Positions 6,776-12,937 of a DNA stretch of 12,937 nt are shown in pieces (positions within the stretch are counted from its first letter, which is position 1; the number at the start of each line of letters is the position of its first letter). The position numbers and the translations under genes are program-made. The stretch spans positions 1 through 12,937 of the forward strand of contig JBKCGZ010000050.1 of the NCBI GenBank assembly GCA_046303115.1, given 5' to 3'. The stretch is from CAINEC01 sp046303115. Its GTDB lineage: Bacteria; Bacteroidota; Bacteroidia; AKYH767-A; OLB10. Below the pieces are notes generated by a model. That model saw nothing but the letters and a program-made list of their open reading frames with translations, searched no databases and was not told the origin of the DNA.

Positions 6776-7954
6776 GTGAATAAGATTAAATATGCGCTTC
6801 TGATTATTATTTGTTGTTGGTCAGTTTTAAGTTTTTCTCAATCATCAAATTATATTGCTGGTGCAGAACGAACAAGCCAGTATATTTCCTTGTTAAAAAA
6901 GAAGAATGTTGCGGTTGTTGCCAATCCAACTTCAATGATAGGAGATAAACACTTAGTAGATTCATTGGTCAATCAAAAGATAAAAATCAAATGTGTTTTT
7001 GCTCCTGAACATGGATTTAGAGGTAATGCGGAAGCAGGGGAGCATTTGGACAACGGATTAGATAAAAAGTCAGGAGTGAAAGTGATTTCTTTATATGGCA
7101 AGCACTTTAAGCCAACAAGGGAAGATTTACATGGCGTTCACCTTGTTTTGTTCGATATTCAAGATGTTGGTGTTCGCTTTTATACGTATATCAGTACGCT
7201 GCAATATGTAATGGAATCTTGTATTGAAAATAAAATTCCGCTCATCGTTTTAGATCGACCAAATCCTAATGGATTTTATATTGATGGTCCTGTGCTAGAT
7301 ACTGCATTTAAATCATTTGTAGGTATGCAACCTATCCCAGTTGTTCATGGTATGACGATAGGAGAATATGCACTTTTTTTGAATGGCGAGTATTTTAAAT
7401 CGCGAAATAAGCAATGTGATTTAAAAGTAATTGCGGTTGAAAATTGGAACCATAAATCACATGTTGTATTGCCAATTCCTCCTTCTCCAAACTTGCCCAA
7501 TATGCCTTCTATCTATTTGTATCCTTCGCTTTGTTTATTTGAAGGAACTAAAATTAGTGTAGGAAGAGGGACTGATAAACCATTTCAAATATTTGGTTAT
7601 CCTGAAAGTAAAAATGGTGATTATTATTTTACCCCTGTGAGTATTCCAGGAAAGGCAAAGAGTCCGATGTATGAAAATCAGTTGTGCAAAGGGTTTGATG
7701 TGACTGAGTATGGACAAAAGTTTGCTTCAACTTCTGGGCAGTTGAATTTAAATTGGATAATTCAGTTGTATGAGGAAGCAAATAATAAAAATGATTTTTT
7801 TAATTCTTTTTTTGATAAACTAGCAGGGTCAGATTTGCTAAAAAAACAAATTGAAACAGGATTTTCAGAAGATGAAATCAGAAACTCGTGGGGAGAGAAA
7901 ATCGAATCCTTCAAATCAATTAGAAAGAAATATTTATTATACGAGGATTTTTAA
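6776..7954 (+). CDS. Secreted DUF1343 / NamZ-like exo-beta-N-acetylmuramidase
   Basis: The protein matches the DUF1343 (PF07075, YbbC/NamZ, GH171) family. Characterised members, B. subtilis NamZ/YbbC and a Tannerella forsythia homologue, release N-acetylmuramic acid from the non-reducing ends of peptidoglycan fragments, so cell-wall turnover or scavenging is the likely role. From GTG 6776 it is 392 residues, starting with a clear signal peptide (VNKIKYALLIIICCW, cleavage near FSQ). Family landmarks include VAVVANPTS, FAPEHGFRG, FDIQDVGVRFYTYISTL, LDRPNPNG and the near-invariant EGTKISVGRGTDKPF. No lipobox is seen, so it should be soluble in the periplasm or exported. The frame is open upstream to 6698, which would overlap the permease gene head to head by 29 bp. 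The stop shares TTAA with the convergent 1353-residue protein gene. Confidence 0.9.
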   Translation: MNKIKYALLIIICCWSVLSFSQSSNYIAGAERTSQYISLLKKKNVAVVANPTSMIGDKHLVDSLVNQKIKIKCVFAPEHGFRGNAEAGEHLDNGLDKKSGVKVISLYGKHFKPTREDLHGVHLVLFDIQDVGVRFYTYISTLQYVMESCIENKIPLIVLDRPNPNGFYIDGPVLDTAFKSFVGMQPIPVVHGMTIGEYALFLNGEYFKSRNKQCDLKVIAVENWNHKSHVVLPIPPSPNLPNMPSIYLYPSLCLFEGTKISVGRGTDKPFQIFGYPESKNGDYYFTPVSIPGKAKSPMYENQLCKGFDVTEYGQKFASTSGQLNLNWIIQLYEEANNKNDFFNSFFDKLAGSDLLKKQIETGFSEDEIRNSWGEKIESFKSIRKKYLLYEDF

Positions 7955-10900
7955 TTCTGTTTGCATATTTTAATTCTTTTTGTTTCTTCGGATGTTTTTA
8001 TTTCTGCAATATAAATCCCATTAGCTAAGCTTTCGCTATTATAATTTATGTTTGATTCACCTTCATTTATATAAGTATTATTTAATACTTCATCAATGAG
8101 TTGTCCAGATAGAGTATAAATTCTTAGCGACACTTCACAAGGATTCGAAAGTTCTAAATTGAAATTGATTTGTCCACTAAATGGGTTAGGGTAGGCTGAA
8201 ATACCTGTAGAAGTTAATTCAGCTTCTCTGCAAGGAACAGAAACTACATACGGGGAAGAGAATACTCCACAGTTACCACGTTGAACTCTTACTAAATAAG
8301 TTCCTGCAGTTGTTGCTCTATAGCTTGAAGATGTTGCATTGTTTATAATTGAGTTGTTTTTATACCACGCATATCCTTGTGCGTTAGTGCTTGAAACGCT
8401 AATAATAACATTTCCGCCTCGGCAAAAAGTTAATGGTCCATTTGTGCTAATAGTAAATGTTGCCACAGGGTTTACTATAATGGATGTGCCTGCTGATGTT
8501 GCTGAACAGCCCCCACTTTGAGAAACAGTTACGTAATAAGTTCCTCCAGTAGTTACATTGATTGTTTGCGTTGTTGCGCCATTTGACCATAGATAACTGG
8601 TTCCTGTATTCGCAGATAATACAACCGATGAGTTGGAACAAATATTTGTTGGTCCGCTCGGAGTAATTGTGGCTGTTGGAGATATAATAGAAACCAAAAT
8701 TGGACTTGAAATTGACGTACATCCGCTACTGTTAGTTACCGTTACAATATAGTTGCCAGCTATATTTGCATTAATCGATTGCGTTGTGGCTCCATTCGAC
8801 CATAAATAACTTGACCCGGATGATGCTGTTAATGTAACCGAGCTTCCTTGGCAAATAGTAGTTGTACCGGAAGTTGTAATTGTATTCGATGGTAAAGCAT
8901 TCACCGTTACGTTTACATTGTTGCTCGTGCCAGTCTGACCATTATTGTTTACTGTAACAGCATATGTCCCTGAAGTAGTAACTATAATAGATTGTGTTGT
9001 TGCGCCATTAGTCCATAAATAAGATGTACCTGTAGTTGCTGATAACGTAAGATTTCCTCCTTGACAAAATGTGGTAGAGCCTGAAGGAGTAATTGTAGGT
9101 GTAAAGATACTTGCACTGCATGGCGCAGCTGCAGGGGATAAAGTAAGTGTGCTGTTTGATGTAATTGTAATTAGATCTATTTCTAAATTCAAATTGCTAG
9201 GTAAAATAGATAGCAAATGATTTCCAATTGTCAGATTTGAGAAGTTAATAATACTGCTTGTCGCTCCATCATAGCGATACCAAGTCCAGTTGGTATCTGC
9301 GATGCAATTAATACTTCCTTTTGCAATTCCATCAATGGATACAGTAAACCCTGTGCTGCTTCCATTTTTACTTCTTGCTTTAATCCAAAAGTAATGTGTT
9401 GTGTTTGCTGTTCCTCTAGTTACAAAATTGTATTCAGCAGCACCAACAGATTTAAATCCTACACAAGAAGTGAAGTTCGTATAGTCGCCAGCGATAGTTC
9501 CTGTAGGGACGTAGGTTTTAATTTCGTTTGTAGTTGAAGAAGTGTTATCGTACAATTCACCTTCAAAAACAAAATCTTTCGACCAATAGTAAGGATGAGT
9601 GTTTTCATGCCATCCATCTAGCTGATAAAAAATTGGAGCAAGTGAATTGCTCTTGTCGTAGATAAATGTGCTTCCTTGTCTACGAATATTGAACTTCAGA
9701 TTTTGTCCATCCAAATTAATTGAAGCCACTCCTGTTAATGGAGCATTTCCTACATAATTCGAGTTGGGTTGAATCGTTCCTGTTATAGCATATTTGCTTA
9801 ATGTGTTATGTTTTCTTGCAACTACCAACTTTGTAATGTCTCCAGCATAGAATGAATAGCCTGGTTGTGTTGTGTTATTAATTGAATTAGCTGGCACATC
9901 TCCATTCATTAGCGTTCCATTAAATAAAAAGTCTTGATACCTTGTAGCAACTGCTTCTGCATATCCAGGGATTGCCATTTGCCAAACATAATTGTTAGGA
10001 TTTTGATAAGGTTGAGTTGTTACAAAGTATCCTGTTTGAAAATATTCAGCACCAGACATTGAAATAACCTTTAAGAACCCAAGCCATTGTGCTGGACGCG
10101 GAATTACCTCTTCATTTACCCAGCCTGCTGAAACAAATGGTGAATATAATTTATCACCCATTGAAATTTCTGTAAATCTAGATTCTGCTACAAACTGCCA
10201 TCCATGCGCAGCACCTTGCCAGTATCGCCAAACATTTGGGCGTTGCATGTAGATATCTCCTGATGAATATCTTTGTCCATTTATTAATGAATTAAGTTCT
10301 CTTGTTTCCTGCCAGTTCCAACTATATAATGGATGACCATTCAAGAAGAAATGGCTAAATCTGGTTGTGCTAAGTGATGGCAAGGATAAAAACTCAGCCG
10401 TATATGATGCAGTAAGTTTTTTCATTCCCCTTCCTATATATCTGCTCCAATCGTTGAGTCCACTGTTAGTGTAGGCGGTATTTACCGTAGGATCGAGCTT
10501 TAATCCTGTACTTGTCCATGCTGGCATCGTTTCACCATTCTCAAATAAATGATTTAACGGTCGCGTCATTTTTTTAGTTAATTGGTCTAAATAATAACGC
10601 ATTGTTTGTCCATCTAATTTGAATGAATCTAATGGCGATTCAGGACTTAGGGTTTTAGTAGTTGTAGAAACAGCTCCGTTTTTATCAATAAATTGACCCG
10701 AAGCATTTTTTAAATAAGAAGAGCTAGGTAAGCATCCACATCCAACGTAAGCTTTCGCAGATGTTTTATTAATGTCTTTTGGACTTAATTGCCCCCAGTA
10801 ACTATTAGCAGATGTTTTCCAAGTTGGATTTAGGTTCCCCATTTTTATCCAGGCTCCTGAATAAGTATTGGTGTCGCCAAAATCAGATACTTCATGTGTG

Positions 10901-12012
10901 TTACTCGTAACTAAAAGAGCATATTGAAAATTTGCTACAAGCTCTTTCTGAACATCTTTACTTCTGCTGACCAATGTACTTTGACTGTAAGTGCTTGTGC
11001 CGTCTCCAGCAACATGCGCTGGATTAAAAATCATTGTATTAGGAAATAATGTTGAATTGGCTAGTGCTCTGGCAGCCGGAAAATTCTTTAATTGGGTTAA
11101 TGCGTCAACGTTAGCATTAGGATGTCCTGGAGCAAATTCATTCATGTTTAATGATCCAGTAATTGAAGTTGCCGTTGGAACAGTAAGTATGGTGTTAGTA
11201 AAAGTATAGTGCTTGTTTTGAGTAAAGTCTAAATAGTGCTTGTAAATCATATTGGCTGGTAGTGCTGTTTTGTATACAGCTATTTCATCCATTCCGCCAT
11301 AATATTTATAATAGCTTGTGCTCGTGTTTACGTCACATACATTATTGTTACTAACGCCTGGATTTGTTGGGATTAAACCTACAGGCAATGACTTGCTAAA
11401 TCCTGTAGGCAGTTGTCCGTCAATCCAAACTTCCTTTACACCATTCTTAGCATCATATTTAAATACGATATGATGCCAATTGCCATCTACATAATAGTTA
11501 TATGTTCCTCTTCCGATTGCTTCTAAACTAATATCAAAATTATCTGTGACAGTAGCGGTGGATCCTGTAGGAATTGACTTAGTGGTAAATCGTATATACG
11601 GGAAGTATAATCTTAAATTAATAGCAGCATCTCGTCTGCTAAACCACTGAATAGTTTGGTTTATATTGGATGATGTTTTGAATAAAAATTCAATGGTGTA
11701 TGCCGAATCTGGAACAAATTGACTAGAAGCAACAATTTGTTTAGAGGCTGCATCTAATTGTAAATACTTACCTACGCCGGTGTTCAAATTATTTGTTAGA
11801 ATAGAATAGGGCGACTGATAATAAGCCGCGTCAAGGTTCGATTGGTTCATCGAATCTTTTAATGCATTGGTTCCGTCAAAGGTCCAATAGTTATAAGGCG
11901 TCCAAATTTGAGCCTTAACATCATTAGATGAAGTAAATGTCTGGAGGGTTAAAAAAACAACTACAAACAATAAATTGCCTGTAAGGGTGGATTTTAGTTT
12001 TTGATTAAGCAT
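7951..12012 (-). CDS. Giant T9SS type A cargo protein: LamG, unassigned core, Ig-like repeats
   Basis: This is a 1353-residue secreted protein, probably cell-surface or extracellular and exported by Sec and then T9SS. In order: signal peptide 1-35 (cleavage at VKA-Q); LamG/jellyroll-like domain about 38-262 (YTIEFLFKTS, GNWHHIVFKYD, GGMDEIAVYKTAL); a core of about 270-820 that I cannot assign, rich in aromatic residues and with features of a carbohydrate-active enzyme (FENGE 490-494, RPNVWRYWQGAAHGWQFVAE, RPAQWLGFLKVI, GAEYFQTGYF); a galactose-binding/CBM-like sandwich about 850-952; four Ig-like repeats starting at 970, 1040, 1112 and 1183; and a type A sorting domain 1266-1353 (YPNPFSG, LRIYTLSGQL, NGIYIAEI). 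Polysaccharide or glycan binding or cleavage is a reasonable inference but not shown. No SusC/SusD pair or other glycan-use gene is in the window. A well-formed TTG-N20-TAAATTTG promoter precedes it. Confidence 0.93.
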   Translation of the reverse strand: MLNQKLKSTLTGNLLFVVVFLTLQTFTSSNDVKAQIWTPYNYWTFDGTNALKDSMNQSNLDAAYYQSPYSILTNNLNTGVGKYLQLDAASKQIVASSQFVPDSAYTIEFLFKTSSNINQTIQWFSRRDAAINLRLYFPYIRFTTKSIPTGSTATVTDNFDISLEAIGRGTYNYYVDGNWHHIVFKYDAKNGVKEVWIDGQLPTGFSKSLPVGLIPTNPGVSNNNVCDVNTSTSYYKYYGGMDEIAVYKTALPANMIYKHYLDFTQNKHYTFTNTILTVPTATSITGSLNMNEFAPGHPNANVDALTQLKNFPAARALANSTLFPNTMIFNPAHVAGDGTSTYSQSTLVSRSKDVQKELVANFQYALLVTSNTHEVSDFGDTNTYSGAWIKMGNLNPTWKTSANSYWGQLSPKDINKTSAKAYVGCGCLPSSSYLKNASGQFIDKNGAVSTTTKTLSPESPLDSFKLDGQTMRYYLDQLTKKMTRPLNHLFENGETMPAWTSTGLKLDPTVNTAYTNSGLNDWSRYIGRGMKKLTASYTAEFLSLPSLSTTRFSHFFLNGHPLYSWNWQETRELNSLINGQRYSSGDIYMQRPNVWRYWQGAAHGWQFVAESRFTEISMGDKLYSPFVSAGWVNEEVIPRPAQWLGFLKVISMSGAEYFQTGYFVTTQPYQNPNNYVWQMAIPGYAEAVATRYQDFLFNGTLMNGDVPANSINNTTQPGYSFYAGDITKLVVARKHNTLSKYAITGTIQPNSNYVGNAPLTGVASINLDGQNLKFNIRRQGSTFIYDKSNSLAPIFYQLDGWHENTHPYYWSKDFVFEGELYDNTSSTTNEIKTYVPTGTIAGDYTNFTSCVGFKSVGAAEYNFVTRGTANTTHYFWIKARSKNGSSTGFTVSIDGIAKGSINCIADTNWTWYRYDGATSSIINFSNLTIGNHLLSILPSNLNLEIDLITITSNSTLTLSPAAAPCSASIFTPTITPSGSTTFCQGGNLTLSATTGTSYLWTNGATTQSIIVTTSGTYAVTVNNNGQTGTSNNVNVTVNALPSNTITTSGTTTICQGSSVTLTASSGSSYLWSNGATTQSINANIAGNYIVTVTNSSGCTSISSPILVSIISPTATITPSGPTNICSNSSVVLSANTGTSYLWSNGATTQTINVTTGGTYYVTVSQSGGCSATSAGTSIIVNPVATFTISTNGPLTFCRGGNVIISVSSTNAQGYAWYKNNSIINNATSSSYRATTAGTYLVRVQRGNCGVFSSPYVVSVPCREAELTSTGISAYPNPFSGQINFNLELSNPCEVSLRIYTLSGQLIDEVLNNTYINEGESNINYNSESLANGIYIAEIKTSEETKRIKICKQN
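7954..8217 (-). other. T9SS type A C-terminal sorting domain (within the 1353-residue protein)
   Basis: Residues 1266-1353 hold the type A sorting signal: ISAYPNPFSGQINFNLEL, then LRIYTLSGQLIDEVL, then NGIYIAEIKTSEETKRIKI ending in a lysine-rich strand. In known T9SS cargo this domain directs passage through the outer-membrane translocon and is usually cleaved. It therefore predicts a T9SS elsewhere in the genome. Confidence 0.92.
8218..9105 (-). repeat. Four tandem Ig-like repeats of 70-83 residues (protein-coding)
   Basis: The units begin at protein residues 970, 1040, 1112 and 1183 (plus-strand positions 9105, 8895, 8679 and 8466). Units 1-3 share the core YLW(T/S)NGATTQ(S/T)I and an FCQGG/ICQGS/ICSNS entry motif; unit 4 is divergent (YAWYKNN). 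Cysteine pairs are C1054/C1098, C1125/C1169 and C1197/C1248 in units 2-4. Unit 1 has C983 but lacks the second cysteine. The likeness is also visible in DNA around 9001, 8785 and 8573. Confidence 0.85.
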
Positions 12013-12056
12013 TGTTTAAGTTTGGTTTTAAACAAGGCTTTTCAAAGCGCGGAGCT

Positions 12057-12087
12057 CAAATTTACCTTGTGATGATGGTAATTACAA
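12057..12087 (-). promoter_or_regulatory. Putative promoter of the giant T9SS cargo gene
   Basis: On the minus strand TTG (12085-12087) is followed after 20 nt by TAAATTTG (12057-12064). This matches the Bacteroidota TTG-N19-21-TAnnTTTG promoter in both elements and spacing. Transcription would start near 12050-12053, leaving a leader of about 40 nt that holds a weak hairpin (GTTTAA 12014-12019 with TTAAAC 12028-12033) next to the start codon. Confidence 0.6.
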
Positions 12088-12279
12088 TAGCGAATAACAA
12101 ATATTATTTAAACAATTGATTATCAAGTAAAATAACTTCTGATGTGGTCGATTTTTCTCGTTTTTAACCATCATTTATATGCAGTTTACCATAAATAAAT
12201 AGCAATTTACATTTAAAAAATTCTATATTGAATACTTGATAATGGCACCTTGACTACTAATGAAATTCCTTTTAAAGTT

Positions 12280-12299
12280 AAAAAAGCCTTGAGCTTTTT
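12280..12299 (-). terminator. Intrinsic terminator of the type B sorting-domain gene
   Basis: AAAAAGC (12281-12287) and GCTTTTT (12293-12299) form a 7-bp stem around a 5-nt loop. Read on the minus strand it ends in a run of T (12285 down to 12280), about 30-50 nt beyond the stop codon. The A-T arms make it usable in both directions, but no plus-strand gene ends here. Confidence 0.6.
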
Positions 12300-12301
12300 C
12301 A

Positions 12302-12340
12302 GTAAGATGGTGATCAGGATAATTGTCATCTTACATCACC
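12302..12340 (-). repeat. Interleaved inverted repeats at the stop codon of the type B gene
   Basis: GTAAGATG (12302-12309) is the exact inverse of CATCTTAC (12327-12334), which includes the stop codon. GTGAT (12310-12314) is the inverse of ATCAC (12335-12339). The arms interleave in the order A, B, A', B', so the RNA could form either hairpin or a pseudoknot. Function is unknown. Confidence 0.5.
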
Positions 12341-12768
12341 ACATTAACATTCCCTTCTTTGGTTTCCCTCTTGCCCTTATTTCCCTGAGCAGTTACCTTG
12401 TATACGTATACACCCTCCGGAACTTGAGTCCCCTGGAATGTTCCATCCCATCTTAAATTAGGATTAGATGATTCAAAAATCAATTGTCCCCAACGATTAA
12501 ACACTTGCATTTTAAAGTCTTTAACCGCCTCTCCTGCGATACCAAACGTGTCGTTCATCCCATCACCGTTTGGTGTAAATGTGTTTGGTATGTAAAGCGT
12601 CATCGGTGGAATTACCTCCACCTCGTTGGAAACGCTAAATGTTTGAGGTGCTCCGTTTTTGTAGGCAATCACTCTGTACTTTCTGCTATATTGCATTTGG
12701 GCCATTGAGCTAAATGCTAATAAGCAAAGTGTAAAACTTAAAATAACTGATTTAGTAATTGTATTCAT
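12331..12768 (-). CDS. Minimal T9SS type B (gliding motility-associated, CHU_C) sorting-domain protein
   Basis: This 145-residue exported protein has a signal peptide at 1-23 (SMA-Q cleavage) and a short stretch 24-53 (RKYRVIAYKNG, SNEVEV) that looks like the last strands of an Ig/Fn3-type domain. The CHU_C/type B sorting domain follows from about 56 to 145. Its landmarks are YIPNTFTPNGDGMNDTFG (59-76), VFNRWGQLIFES (89-100), WDGTFQG (107-113) and PEGVYVYKVTA. In large adhesins such as SprB-like proteins this domain is the C-terminal T9SS signal. Here almost nothing is left as a passenger once the signal peptide is removed. It could be a compact surface protein or a remnant of a larger one. 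The frame is intact with an ATG start; no exact TAnnTTTG motif lies in the 169 bp upstream. Confidence 0.9.
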   Translation of the reverse strand: MNTITKSVILSFTLCLLAFSSMAQMQYSRKYRVIAYKNGAPQTFSVSNEVEVIPPMTLYIPNTFTPNGDGMNDTFGIAGEAVKDFKMQVFNRWGQLIFESSNPNLRWDGTFQGTQVPEGVYVYKVTAQGNKGKRETKEGNVNVVM

Positions 12769-12937
12769 AGCTGTTTGTTTTTGATGTATGCAAACTACAT
12801 CTCATTGAAAGCAGCTATTTTTAATTATTTAGAAATTATTTCTTTTGTAAGGTTTTATCTAATTTGATTTAGAATGGGATTAGTTCACAATAGTTTTAAG
12901 TATAATATTTCATTCTTAGAACTAAATAAAGTTAGGC
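12769..12937. other. A+T-rich region at right window edge
   Basis: These 169 bases upstream of the type B sorting-domain gene should hold its promoter. The best candidate is an imperfect GTAGTTTG on the minus strand (about 12791-12798), which is not convincing. No gene or repeat is apparent before the window ends. Confidence 0.4.

Larger units (their letters stand above)
12013..12330. other. Intergenic region between the two T9SS cargo genes
   Basis: This 318-bp A+T-rich stretch holds the promoter of the giant cargo gene at its left and a terminator-like hairpin for the small cargo gene at its right. Between about 12090 and 12275 I see no convincing gene, tRNA or repeat. Confidence 0.7.

Noticed and set aside
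8339..8722. Short open frames on both strands within the Ig-like repeat region
   Set aside because: They are other-frame shadows of the repetitive Thr/Ser/Asn-rich coding sequence of the 1353-residue protein.
8466..9105. CRISPR-like or satellite array suggested by recurring short DNA blocks
   Set aside because: The recurrence has a period of about 210-216 bp, stays in frame and encodes Ig-like domains; no short conserved repeats with unique spacers.

Overview
The window looks like a low-GC Bacteroidota chromosome, probably of the Flavobacteriales or a related gliding lineage. Three things point that way: two type IX secretion (T9SS) cargo proteins, one with a type A and one with a type B C-terminal sorting domain; a Bacteroidota-type putative porin; and promoter-like TTG/TAnnTTTG elements with no clear Shine-Dalgarno sequences. 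The genus cannot be told from what is visible.

Left edge (1-620): the 3' part of a 23S rRNA gene (equivalent to E. coli positions of about 2481 to the end), a short spacer without a tRNA, a complete 5S rRNA and a strong intrinsic terminator closing the rRNA operon. A putative promoter for the next gene overlaps this terminator.

Centre (662-7954): housekeeping and envelope genes in alternating orientation. A porin-like outer-membrane barrel (+) converges on a minus-strand operon read as barrel-like exported protein -> lipA (lipoyl synthase) -> gap (glyceraldehyde-3-phosphate dehydrogenase), with lipA and gap overlapping by one base. An OsmC-family protein (+) diverges from this operon and converges on a LolC/E-type ABC permease (-). 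A secreted DUF1343/NamZ-like exo-N-acetylmuramidase (+) lies head to head with the permease.

Right part (7951-12937): a 1353-residue T9SS type A secreted protein (LamG-like domain, a large unassigned core that may be a carbohydrate-active enzyme, a beta-sandwich/CBM-like domain, four Ig-like repeats, sorting domain), followed upstream by a 145-residue protein that is almost entirely a T9SS type B (gliding-motility-associated, CHU_C) sorting domain.

The packing is tight. Two of the three convergent pairs share a TTAA in which both stop codons are read, and the third is 7 bp apart. Three genes seem to start with TTG or GTG. I see no insertion sequence, CRISPR array, integrase or phage gene. 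The most novel-looking material is the unassigned core of the giant secreted protein and the near-minimal type B sorting-domain protein; no new defence-like or mobile system is evident.
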